From assembly GCA_021810045.1 (NCBI GenBank), contig JAJZJR010000003.1, positions 1 through 64,000 on the forward strand: a stretch of DNA of 64,000 nucleotides, written 5' to 3'. Origin of the DNA: Thermoplasmata archaeon. GTDB taxonomy: Archaea; Thermoplasmatota; Thermoplasmata; Thermoplasmatales; Thermoplasmataceae. Below, one piece after another: positions 50,746-58,289 of this stretch. Positions within the stretch are counted from its first letter, which is position 1. Each line of letters starts with the position of its first letter. The notes beneath the pieces were generated by a model that worked only from the letters and a program-made list of their open reading frames with translations, was not told the DNA's origin and searched no databases. The position numbers were made by a program, and so were the translations under genes.

Positions 50746-51225
50746 GTGAACAAGGACCTTTCAAGAAAACTGATAGCAATTGTATCGGCCAGCAAGAGAT
50801 CTGCACAGGGTTACACTGAACAGGACTTTGTTACCAATCTTTCATTCAAAAAAAATCTACTCGATCCGGATACTGTTAAAGAGTTCATATCTGCAGCAAC
50901 CAACGAAGGATTGCTGGTTCAGAGAGAAAAACTGTATATTCCAAATTTCAGTACATCAGGAGTAATAGTTCCACTTGATTTTTCTGTTACAAAGGATGAA
51001 CTGTTCTCTGAGTCCAAAGAAGCTCCCTTGGTGGACAGGATCCTGGAAGCAGTTTCGGCCTCTGGAAAAATGACTAAAAAAGATGCAATAACAAGAGCCA
51101 GGGATGTGTTGAAAGCTGTAAAATATGTACCATTTGAAATGGCCCTGCTTGCAATAATGTCGGATGAGGGCCTTGAAACAAAAAGTTTTGTTGCCGAAAT
51201 AGAAGAGAAATGGAAAAAAGAGTGA
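50746..51225 (+). CDS. DUF2240-like archaeal protein (159 aa)
   Basis: Soluble protein with helical ends and the central IVPLDFSVTKDELF, resembling archaeal DUF2240 proteins, which may be nucleic-acid associated. GTG start after AGGAT. The C-terminal half (LVDRILEAVSASGKMTKKDAIT) looks like a second winged-helix. Tail-to-tail with the TPR gene. Function unknown. Confidence 0.62.
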   Translation: MNKDLSRKLIAIVSASKRSAQGYTEQDFVTNLSFKKNLLDPDTVKEFISAATNEGLLVQREKLYIPNFSTSGVIVPLDFSVTKDELFSESKEAPLVDRILEAVSASGKMTKKDAITRARDVLKAVKYVPFEMALLAIMSDEGLETKSFVAEIEEKWKKE

Positions 51226-51228
51226 TTT

Positions 51229-51972
51229 TCACTCGGCCTTGGATCTTTGTGCGATCTTTATGGCCTCGTCAACATTTTCCAGTTCCATGGCAATATCTGA
51301 AGCAAGATCATAGATGTAACCAAGAGATTTCTTGAAATCTTTTTTCTCCTTTTTGTTCTTTATCTTGACACCAATCTTGTCGATGAGCTCAATGGCATCC
51401 ATTGCTTCCTTCAGTGCCTTGTCTTCATCACCTGCAGTTCTGATTAGTCCTATCCTTCCTCTTACCGCTTCAAAGTAATTTTCCCAGTCTTCTGTGTTTT
51501 CAGAAATTTTAAGGACTTCATCATAAATCTGCTGTGCTTCTCCTCTCTCCTTTGCACTTTGGGATTTGAGTTCAGCTACTGCATTTAGTGTGGTGGATAT
51601 TAGGAACGGATCATCAAGCTCTTTCGATACCTCAAAGGCTTTCCTGAAAAATTCTTCACTTTCCCCTCTCTTCTTGGCATCCATTTCAATGTACCCAAGA
51701 TTAAGGTAATCCAGAACAACCAGTTCCTTATTGTCTCCTTTCTGGTGAATCTTTAATGATGTTTCAGCATACATTTTGGAATTTTCATCATTCTTGCTTT
51801 CAAGGGTATTGTATGCCTGTGAAAGCCTATAGCAGAGATCTGCGGTATCTTCATCTTCATTGGATTTGAGGACCTCGTATGCTTTAAGGTACTCTCTAAT
51901 AGCATCCATAACCTTTTCTTTCTGCATCAGCGTATCGCCGTTTTTTATTGCGATCTCTACAGTCTCGTCCAT
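51229..51972 (-). CDS. Tetratricopeptide-repeat protein
   Basis: 247 residues of amphipathic helix pairs with TPR spacing (NLGYIEMDAKKRGESEEFFRKAF; TLNAVAELKSQ...AQQIYDEVLKIS), acidic overall. No catalytic motif. Such proteins scaffold complexes. It lies 29 bp downstream of the HMG-CoA reductase gene on the same strand and may be co-transcribed. Confidence 0.78.
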   Translation of the reverse strand: MDETVEIAIKNGDTLMQKEKVMDAIREYLKAYEVLKSNEDEDTADLCYRLSQAYNTLESKNDENSKMYAETSLKIHQKGDNKELVVLDYLNLGYIEMDAKKRGESEEFFRKAFEVSKELDDPFLISTTLNAVAELKSQSAKERGEAQQIYDEVLKISENTEDWENYFEAVRGRIGLIRTAGDEDKALKEAMDAIELIDKIGVKIKNKKEKKDFKKSLGYIYDLASDIAMELENVDEAIKIAQRSKAE

Positions 51973-52001
51973 TTGTTATTCTCTCCTTAAATTTTAACTG
52001 C

Positions 52002-53276
52002 CTATTTATTTGTTCTTTTACGGATGTCCTCTAACAGTTCTCTTGCTTTGGACATGCTTATTGTTCCGTTTTTAATCATGGTATCAGATATTAGGTCTAT
52101 TTCTTCTTTCTCTGCTCCAACAGAAGCTGCCAGGCTTCTTGCATGCAGTGACATGTGACCTTTTTGGATTCCCTCTGAACTCAATGCCCTCACCGCGGCA
52201 AAGTTCTGGGCAAGTCCAACAGCTGCCAAAACATTTGCAAACTCCCTCGAATTCTCGACACCCAGTATTTTCCGGTATATTGCAGCTTTTTTGACAGTGT
52301 TTGTTGATCCGCCCACCGTACCGACTGCAATAGGTATCTCAATTTCACCCATGAGATCCCCCTCTGGTGTTTTGCTGAAACGTGTCAGTGAATAGTTGCC
52401 TGTGAGTACGTGATATGTATGTGCATTTGCCTCTGCTGATCTCCAGTCGTTGAGTGTTGCCAGCAGAACAGCGTCTATTCCGTTCATAATGCCCTTATTG
52501 TGTGTAGCGGCCCGGAAGGGATCTACATTTGCCATCTGATAAGCACTGATGATATTGTCGACAACAGCTTCTCCACCAATTAGGTCTCTCTTGAAAATTG
52601 CCCTGCTTCTTGAAACGCGGTGAGGTGTGAGGTTACTCAGTATCCTGAGATTTGTCCTGCAACCGGTGATCTCTTCGAGATATGGAGCCACTGTTTCGCA
52701 CATGCTGTTTACTACGTTTGCACCCATTGCATCTCTTACATCTATGAGCAGGTGAACAACAACACTTTTCTGAGGATCATCAAGAGTTCTGATTTCAATG
52801 CCTTTTGCTCCTGCTCCCAATGATGATAATGTCCTGCTTCTGGTGTTTGCAAGTGTGATAATGTCGGTTTCGTGTTCCAGTATGGTACTCTTGAGTTTTT
52901 CCAATGAATCATACTTGACGATTTGAATCTGGCCAATCATGATTGGTTCGGTAGATTCGGAGACAAAACCGCCTGATACTCTCGCAATCCTGGCCGCATT
53001 GGAACAGGCCGCAACAACAGATGCCTCTTCAATGGCCATCGGTATGAGGTAATCCTTCCCGTTAATCCTGAAATTTGGAGCTATTCCAACAGGGAGTTCC
53101 AGGGTCGAAACTACATTTTCAATCAGTCTGTCTGCAAGCTCTGTGCCTAGTGAACCTTGCATTCGAAGAGTCTCAATCTCTTCAGGAGAAAGATCTGAAA
53201 ATGATTCCAAAATCTTCAGTCTTTCATCGACGCTTAACTTGTAAAACCCTGATATCTCTGAACTCCTGTTTTCCAT
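52002..53276 (-). CDS. mvaA: HMG-CoA reductase, class II
   Basis: Makes mevalonate for isoprenoid lipids. Class II marks: ENVVSTLELPVGIAPNF, DVRDAMGANVVNSM, the GTVGGSTN loop and the C-terminal His in KGHMSLHARSLA. 424 aa fits class II (as in Archaeoglobus and Thermoplasmata) rather than the larger class I enzyme of most archaea. Divergent from pyrB. Feeds the ether-lipid prenyltransferases at 60.9-62.4 kb. Confidence 0.93.
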   Translation of the reverse strand: MENRSSEISGFYKLSVDERLKILESFSDLSPEEIETLRMQGSLGTELADRLIENVVSTLELPVGIAPNFRINGKDYLIPMAIEEASVVAACSNAARIARVSGGFVSESTEPIMIGQIQIVKYDSLEKLKSTILEHETDIITLANTRSRTLSSLGAGAKGIEIRTLDDPQKSVVVHLLIDVRDAMGANVVNSMCETVAPYLEEITGCRTNLRILSNLTPHRVSRSRAIFKRDLIGGEAVVDNIISAYQMANVDPFRAATHNKGIMNGIDAVLLATLNDWRSAEANAHTYHVLTGNYSLTRFSKTPEGDLMGEIEIPIAVGTVGGSTNTVKKAAIYRKILGVENSREFANVLAAVGLAQNFAAVRALSSEGIQKGHMSLHARSLAASVGAEKEEIDLISDTMIKNGTISMSKARELLEDIRKRTNK

Positions 53277-53372
53277 TCCATTGGAAATAACACGAATCTA
53301 GTTAATAATTTTTGAAGAACTGATTCGACAGTCTCCAAAGATATATAATTCACTGTTCAATCTGAATGCCTG

Positions 53373-54287
53373 ATGTTAAAAAACAGGAGCATTGTTTCAA
53401 TCGATGATGTATCCCAGTCAGAATTGGAGGATATTTTCAAAAAAGCAGATGAGATGTCAGAACATCTCAAACAGGGGAAACCACTTAAAATCCTTGATGG
53501 AAAGATAATGGCTACCTTTTTTTATGAACCAAGCACAAGAACCAGGCTTTCATTCGAGAGTTCAATGAACAGACTTGGCGGCTCAGTCATAAGCGTTTCT
53601 GAAGCCAAATCGTCATCTGTAGCAAAAGGGGAAACTCTGGCAGATACGGTAAGAATGGCTGAGGGGTATTCTGATATAATCGTAATCAGACATCCAATGG
53701 AAGGAGCTGCAAAACTTGCCGCAAGATTCTCCTCAAAACCAATCATAAATGCGGGTGACGGGTCTGGACAGCATCCAACTCAGACCATTATGGATCTTTA
53801 CACCATCAGAAAGGAACTGGGTGGAATAAACGGTAAGACCATAACTATGGTAGGAGACCTTAGATACGGGAGAACAGTGCATTCCCTGCTTCTTGCTCTG
53901 ACCAATTATGATGTTAAGGTCAATCTCATATCACCGGAAATCCTCAAGATCCCGGATCACATAATTTCCAGGCTTCCAAAAGATTTCAATGTAAACGTTT
54001 CTGCTGATTTTGACAATGCCCTAGAAGAAACGGATGTTCTTTACGTCACAAGAATACAGAAGGAGAGATTTACTGATCAGAACGAATACCTGAGCGTAAT
54101 AGGTTCGTATTCCATAACTCCTGAAACAGTTGAGAAGATGAAGGAGAAATCAATTATCATGCATCCTCTACCTAGGATAGACGAGATATCGCCTGATGTT
54201 GACACAAGTCCCAATGCAGCATATTTCAGACAGGCAAGCAACGGAGTGCCGGTTAGAATGGCTCTTATCTCAATGATTCTGGGGTGA
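53373..54287 (+). CDS. pyrB: Aspartate carbamoyltransferase catalytic subunit
   Basis: Second step of pyrimidine synthesis. Carbamoyl-phosphate site [10 protein letters not shown], aspartate site loop [13 protein letters not shown] and MHPLPR near the end. 304 aa, normal. The start of pyrI follows within a few bases, so the holoenzyme is co-expressed. Confidence 0.95.
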   Translation: MLKNRSIVSIDDVSQSELEDIFKKADEMSEHLKQGKPLKILDGKIMATFFYEPSTRTRLSFESSMNRLGGSVISVSEAKSSSVAKGETLADTVRMAEGYSDIIVIRHPMEGAAKLAARFSSKPIINAGDGSGQHPTQTIMDLYTIRKELGGINGKTITMVGDLRYGRTVHSLLLALTNYDVKVNLISPEILKIPDHIISRLPKDFNVNVSADFDNALEETDVLYVTRIQKERFTDQNEYLSVIGSYSITPETVEKMKEKSIIMHPLPRIDEISPDVDTSPNAAYFRQASNGVPVRMALISMILG

Positions 54288-54292
54288 TTCAA

Positions 54293-54757
54293 ATGGAACA
54301 GACATTAAAAATTTCAAAAATCAAGGATGGAACAGTTATTGACCATATAGCTGCTGGAAAGGCTTTGAAAGTACTTTCAATACTGAAGATAGACGAAAAG
54401 AGCAATAATTATTCCGTGAGCATCGGAATCAGAGTACCAAGCAGCAAAATGAGCTACAAGGATGTAATAAAGATTGAGAACAGGAACCTTGAGAAATTCG
54501 AGGTGGACAAAATCTCGCTCATTGCACCTGATGCTTCAATAAGCATTGTAAAGGATTACGAAGTAACTCAGAAATACACAGTGGAACTTCCCGCAAGAAT
54601 CGTTGGAATAGTGAAGTGTCACAATGCAAACTGCATTACTAATGTAAAAGAACCTGTCAGTAGTGAATTCACACTGGTTTCAAAAAAGCCTTTGGTTATA
54701 AGGTGTAATTTCTGTGAGAGAAATATGAGTGAAAGGGAAATATTGGGTTCCCTTTAA
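54293..54757 (+). CDS. pyrI: Aspartate carbamoyltransferase regulatory subunit
   Basis: Nucleotide-binding subunit that transmits CTP inhibition and ATP activation. C-terminal zinc domain has CHNANC and CNFC, the four Zn cysteines. 154 aa from the ATG at 54293, which follows GGGGTG at the pyrB stop. The presence of pyrI indicates an allosteric, bacterial-like ATCase, as in several archaea. Confidence 0.93.
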   Translation: MEQTLKISKIKDGTVIDHIAAGKALKVLSILKIDEKSNNYSVSIGIRVPSSKMSYKDVIKIENRNLEKFEVDKISLIAPDASISIVKDYEVTQKYTVELPARIVGIVKCHNANCITNVKEPVSSEFTLVSKKPLVIRCNFCERNMSEREILGSL

Positions 54758-54758
54758 C

Positions 54759-55535
54759 TTATGCGGAAAGCTGGTACTTTAGAAGTTCTGAGGTGTTTGA
54801 GAGCCTTGTAGAAAGAACTTCCACGTGCCTGGCTATTTCCACATTTATTTTTCCTATGATTTTGTTTTTGTCGTGTGTTGTTACTCTCTGTTTTTCAATC
54901 ATTTTCTGGTTGTCGTAGACAACAACGCTTGCCCCGCTTTCTTTTAATTCTCTGATTCCAGATTCAGCGAGCTTTCTCCTCTTTGCGTCTTCCTTTGAGG
55001 GTTTGATAATCACATTTACATGTGCTATCTTTCTGGATGTCAGCAGTTTGGAGAAATTTATGTGCATGGACTGGCCAAAGTCCCCGCCAAAACCGCTGAG
55101 TAAAACATAGGAATTGGATTTATCAATCTCATTTATGAGCTCCTTGCTCATGGCTTCCCAGTTGCCGTTTGCTGCAAGGTGAGATGTTGAAACAGTTGCA
55201 GATTCCAGAGGTTCATCCCACTGTTCGAACTGGTTTAGGGTCTTTCTGTATTCATATTCCTCTCTGGATAGAATGGTAACTCTCATTGGATCAGGTTCTG
55301 TAATTTCAAGATCGGTATAACCGGCTCCATTAAGGTTGGTTGCAAAGGCCCTTTCTTCCTTTACCAGAACTGACCTGTAAGATGTTCTCCTGATCTGGAG
55401 TGGTTTGATATTCCGCAGAATCCTGTCACCCGCTTTACCAAAAGATAGAACAACATTGTCCATTCTTTCCTGGTAATACTTCTTGATCAGTCCTTTAAGC
55501 ACGCCTTCAATATAGTTTGCACCAATCGTTTCCAA
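54759..55535 (-). CDS. Possible degenerate FtsZ/tubulin-fold protein
   Basis: 258-residue protein I place only tentatively. The middle resembles FtsZ: VVLSFGKAGDRIL (28-40) sits where FtsZ has its GGAGNN loop, ATNLN (65-69) where it has NTD, SGFGGDFGQS (147-156) where it has GGGTGTG, and KPSKEDAKRRKLAESGIREL (178-197) then VVVYDNQKM where FtsZ has P..(F)E...R...A..GI..L and N. The GTP loops are altered, and the C-terminal domain is absent. It could be an inactive or non-polymerising relative, or a Rossmann protein with coincidental similarity. TTG start, GGAGG 8 nt upstream. Second gene after an RHH regulator, 13 bp away. Confidence 0.4.
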   Translation of the reverse strand: METIGANYIEGVLKGLIKKYYQERMDNVVLSFGKAGDRILRNIKPLQIRRTSYRSVLVKEERAFATNLNGAGYTDLEITEPDPMRVTILSREEYEYRKTLNQFEQWDEPLESATVSTSHLAANGNWEAMSKELINEIDKSNSYVLLSGFGGDFGQSMHINFSKLLTSRKIAHVNVIIKPSKEDAKRRKLAESGIRELKESGASVVVYDNQKMIEKQRVTTHDKNKIIGKINVEIARHVEVLSTRLSNTSELLKYQLSA

Positions 55536-55548
55536 CTCATTATCCTCC

Positions 55549-55977
55549 TTACAGTTTGTTTACCTTATGATTCTTGGGTGAACCCTCGTTGAATTTATCA
55601 TTAATTTCCTCGAATTTTTCTAGGTCATTCATAATCGAGGCAAAGCTGTCCATTTTCTCCTGTATTATTTTATGAAGCTCTCCAGATTTTACTGCATTTT
55701 CAAGAAGTTCTTCTATAACTTCGTCCTTTGTTTTGAAAAAGCCTTTCTGCACTACTGAAGAAATTATCCTGTCCATGTTCTTGCTGAGCCTTATGCCGGT
55801 CTCGGACTGATCTACAAAGCCTATCCTGGTTTTTGAGATATAATCCAGAACTGAATGCCTGATGAATTCAGACCTGCTCCCAAATCTGGGATTGGTGTTG
55901 AGGAACTCATCAATTTCTGAAAGGTCCTCTTCTGATATTCTCAGTGTTAACTTTGTATCCTTGTTATCGAGACTCAC
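55549..55977 (-). CDS. Ribbon-helix-helix regulator (CdrS-like)
   Basis: 142 aa. N-terminal RHH: TKLTLRISEEDLSEIDEFL and SRSEFIRHSVLDYI. A helical C-terminal part includes GIRLSKNMDRIISSVVQKGFFKTKDEVIEELLENAV, which looks like a second RHH half. In haloarchaea the small RHH protein CdrS controls ftsZ and other division genes and lies near them; here an RHH gene directly precedes a possible FtsZ-fold gene. GTG start, leaderless from the TATA box. Confidence 0.65.
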   Translation of the reverse strand: MSLDNKDTKLTLRISEEDLSEIDEFLNTNPRFGSRSEFIRHSVLDYISKTRIGFVDQSETGIRLSKNMDRIISSVVQKGFFKTKDEVIEELLENAVKSGELHKIIQEKMDSFASIMNDLEKFEEINDKFNEGSPKNHKVNKL

Positions 55978-56000
55978 GAGACTTCAAGACAAAATAACAT

Positions 56001-56010
56001 ATTATATATT
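56001..56010 (-). promoter_or_regulatory. TATA box of the RHH/FtsZ-like operon
   Basis: AATATATAAT on the minus strand, centred 29 nt before the GTG at 55977. Supports a leaderless GTG start. Confidence 0.45.
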
Positions 56011-56215
56011 TAAATCTTCGTATTTGTACATACATGATAAGCGAAATGTACGGCAATTGTTTTTATTTGTATTGACAATGTAAGTCGTATTTTCTAGGAT
56101 TTATACATGCAAACTAAGTAATTAGGCTAAATACAATTTTCATCATTGTAAGACCATGTATATATTTATAAGTTATATAAAATATATATCTCATTCCTGA
56201 CCCTGAAGTTGACAA

Positions 56216-56225
56216 GGTTATAAGC
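56216..56225 (+). promoter_or_regulatory. TATA box of the aIF2-beta operon
   Basis: GGTTATAAGC is centred about 25 nt before the ATG at 56245, so the mRNA is probably leaderless. Confidence 0.45.
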
Positions 56226-56244
56226 CTGGTCCAAATTACAGAGT

Positions 56245-56871
56245 ATGGATGTAAGCGACTACGAGAGTCTGTTGAAAAAAACAGAAGATGTACTTTCAAA
56301 ATCAAATGTTAACCTGCAGAGATTACAGATACCTGAACCAGACATTATGCAGGAAGGCAAGGTAACAATTGTAAGGAATTTCATGGATATTGTTGAGATG
56401 ATCAACCGGGATCCAAAGCACATTTCCAAGTTCTTAATGACAGAATTTGGAATAGGTGTCACGGTAAGCGGAAAGAGGCTCATTATAAACAGGAAGATAT
56501 CGGCAGACCAGATCTCAGCGAAGATAAAGCAGTATATGGATTCTTACGTAATGTGTTATGAATGTAACTCACCAGATACAGAAATTCAGAAAATCGGGAG
56601 AACTTATGTGCTTGCCTGTAAGGCATGTGGTGCACAGCACCCAATAAGAATAGTAACCGAATCAAAATCCGATGACACAAAAATAGAAGAAGGAAGAACC
56701 TACACTGTTGAGATCACAAAAATAGGAAACTCCGGTGAAGGGAGAGCATTTTACAGAGGATTCAATATATTCGTTCCGGGCGTGAAGAAGGGAGATACTG
56801 TAAAGGTCCTGATAAAGAGGATCAGGGCAAATACGGCCATTGCAGAGGTTGTTGACAGAGAGAAAAGCTGA
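56245..56871 (+). CDS. eif2b: Translation initiation factor aIF2 beta with TRAM domain
   Basis: Beta subunit of the factor that brings initiator Met-tRNA. N-terminal half (30-110) has IVRNFMDIVEMINRDPKHI and FLMTEFG; the zinc ribbon is CYECN near 109 and CKACG near 128. Residues 145-208 add a TRAM domain (EGRTYTVEITKIGNSGEGRAFYRGFNIFVPGVKKGD), an RNA-binding module not in the usual aIF2-beta. 208 aa. Coupled to the PIN gene by a TGATG overlap. Confidence 0.93.
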   Translation: MDVSDYESLLKKTEDVLSKSNVNLQRLQIPEPDIMQEGKVTIVRNFMDIVEMINRDPKHISKFLMTEFGIGVTVSGKRLIINRKISADQISAKIKQYMDSYVMCYECNSPDTEIQKIGRTYVLACKACGAQHPIRIVTESKSDDTKIEEGRTYTVEITKIGNSGEGRAFYRGFNIFVPGVKKGDTVKVLIKRIRANTAIAEVVDREKS

Positions 56872-57242
56872 TGTCTTCGGGATTGGCTTCAAAAGTTATT
56901 GTTGATACCAATTCCTTTATTTATTCCATAAAGCACAAAGTAGATTTGAAATACCTTTTGCAGGAACTTCCTGAAATAAAAGGAATAGTAGTTCCTGAGT
57001 GCGTGCACGGTGAACTGACCACACTGGCAAGAACCCTAAAATATGCAAACGGTGCATTGGAACTATCTGAAAAATTTGAGCGTATCTCCGGACAGGGATA
57101 TGCAGATGATTGCATAATCGAAGTGGCATCAAGGGAACACTTTTTTGTTTTGAGCAACGATCGGGAATTACTGAAAAGAGCAAAAGAAGCAGGAATTAGA
57201 ACGCTCATGATCCGTGGCAACAGGAAGATTGAGTTTGTTTGA
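56871..57242 (+). CDS. PIN-domain nuclease, Fcf1/Utp24-like
   Basis: 123-residue PIN domain with the acidic quartet: VDTNSF (Asp12), VHGEL (Glu), YADDCI (Asp) and LSNDREL (Asp). Unlike VapC toxins it has no antitoxin neighbour and is coupled to aIF2-beta. It resembles the archaeal rRNA-processing PIN protein akin to Fcf1/Utp24. An endonuclease on rRNA or tRNA precursors is the probable role. Confidence 0.75.
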   Translation: MSSGLASKVIVDTNSFIYSIKHKVDLKYLLQELPEIKGIVVPECVHGELTTLARTLKYANGALELSEKFERISGQGYADDCIIEVASREHFFVLSNDRELLKRAKEAGIRTLMIRGNRKIEFV

Positions 57243-57314
57243 ATCTCTATTATAAAAAGTGATCCTAAAAAAGAATAAAAGCTAAAAAGGCATTCTGCAG
57301 GTAATTGAGTGACT

Positions 57315-57989
57315 ATGGGCGAAACAATTGATAACAGTTACTGGACACTTAAGGCGTTGAAGAGTCTTGGCGGAACCAGAAGCATGATTTCCATCTCCTC
57401 GTCAGAACTGGCAGAATACATGAATATCAGTCAGCAGTCCGCATCCCGTTTTATACTGGATCTACTCAGGGAAGGGTACATAATAAGGCAGATGAATGGA
57501 CGAAAACAGGACATTTCAATTACCGAAAAGGGAATGGCAGTCCTGGTGAAGGAATATGCAGATCTTAGCATCATTCTGGAGAAACCTGTGAGGATGAAAC
57601 TCTATGGAAATGTTCAAAGCGGCTTGGGAGAGGGGAGGTATTACATTTCAAGAAAGGGCTACATTATCCAGTTCCAGGAAAAACTTGGTTTCATTCCTTA
57701 TCTTGGCACCCTAAATCTAAGAATCAAGCCTGGTTCAGAACTTGCCTTGAGAAAACTCAGAAGCATGGATGGCATACATATAGATGGCTTTGTAACTGAT
57801 GATAGGACATACGGGCCTGTCAAGGCATTCATGGGAAATATAAACGGTATCAAATGTGCAGTAATATTCCCTGAAAGATCCGTCTACAGTGACGTTCTGG
57901 AAGTAATCTCCATAGATTTCCTCAGGGATTCCCTGAATATAAAGGATGGAGATGAACTCGTAGTGGAAATAGAAGGGCCCTTCAACTAA
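57315..57989 (+). CDS. rbkR: RbkR: riboflavin regulator and CTP-dependent riboflavin kinase
   Basis: Bifunctional archaeal protein: N-terminal winged-helix (SSSELAEYMNISQQSASRFILDLLREGYI) and C-terminal CTP-dependent kinase making FMN (LYGNVQSGLGEGRYYIS; LGTLNLRI). About 224 aa from the ATG at 57315. Thermoplasma Ta1064 has the same architecture. The HTH part represses riboflavin genes in related archaea; its operators are not seen here. 67 bp after the PIN gene; overlaps the next convergent gene by 4 bp. Confidence 0.93.
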   Translation: MGETIDNSYWTLKALKSLGGTRSMISISSSELAEYMNISQQSASRFILDLLREGYIIRQMNGRKQDISITEKGMAVLVKEYADLSIILEKPVRMKLYGNVQSGLGEGRYYISRKGYIIQFQEKLGFIPYLGTLNLRIKPGSELALRKLRSMDGIHIDGFVTDDRTYGPVKAFMGNINGIKCAVIFPERSVYSDVLEVISIDFLRDSLNIKDGDELVVEIEGPFN

Positions 57990-58255
57990 AAGGACACGTC
58001 AAGTTTGCCTTCTTTTATTTCTTTTATGATCTTGTTCTCTTTCTCCTTGACCTGTTCAAGAGTCAAGCCGCATTCATGGAGTTCCATGTACACTTCATAC
58101 AATTCATCTTCAGGTGAGGGGTTTTCCACCTTTCCACTGAAAACTCTCGTAAATCCGCACGTCTTGTCAGCGTCAAAATTCAGTCTGTAGTTTGTCTCCA
58201 CAGTTACATCATTTTCTTTCAGGTATGTTCTTTCCGAATAGTAGTCATCAGCCAT
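57986..58255 (-). CDS. Small acidic hypothetical protein (89 aa)
   Basis: 89 residues with high Glu/Asp content, beta-rich at the start (YLKENDVTVETNYRLNFDADKTCGF) and a charged helical tail (LTLEQVKEKENKIIKEIKEGK). No recognised family. 34 bp downstream of purL on the same strand, so it may be the last gene of the purSL operon. Confidence 0.6.
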   Translation of the reverse strand: MADDYYSERTYLKENDVTVETNYRLNFDADKTCGFTRVFSGKVENPSPEDELYEVYMELHECGLTLEQVKEKENKIIKEIKEGKLDVSF

Positions 58256-58289
58256 TTAATCTATCTCCTTGTTTATCTTAAATTAATAA

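Larger units (their letters stand above)
55978..56244. other. Divergent promoter region of the RHH and aIF2-beta genes
   Basis: 267 bp, very AT-rich with several TATATA tracts (56001-56010, 56155-56190). Apart from the two TATA boxes nothing specific is recognised. Confidence 0.45.
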
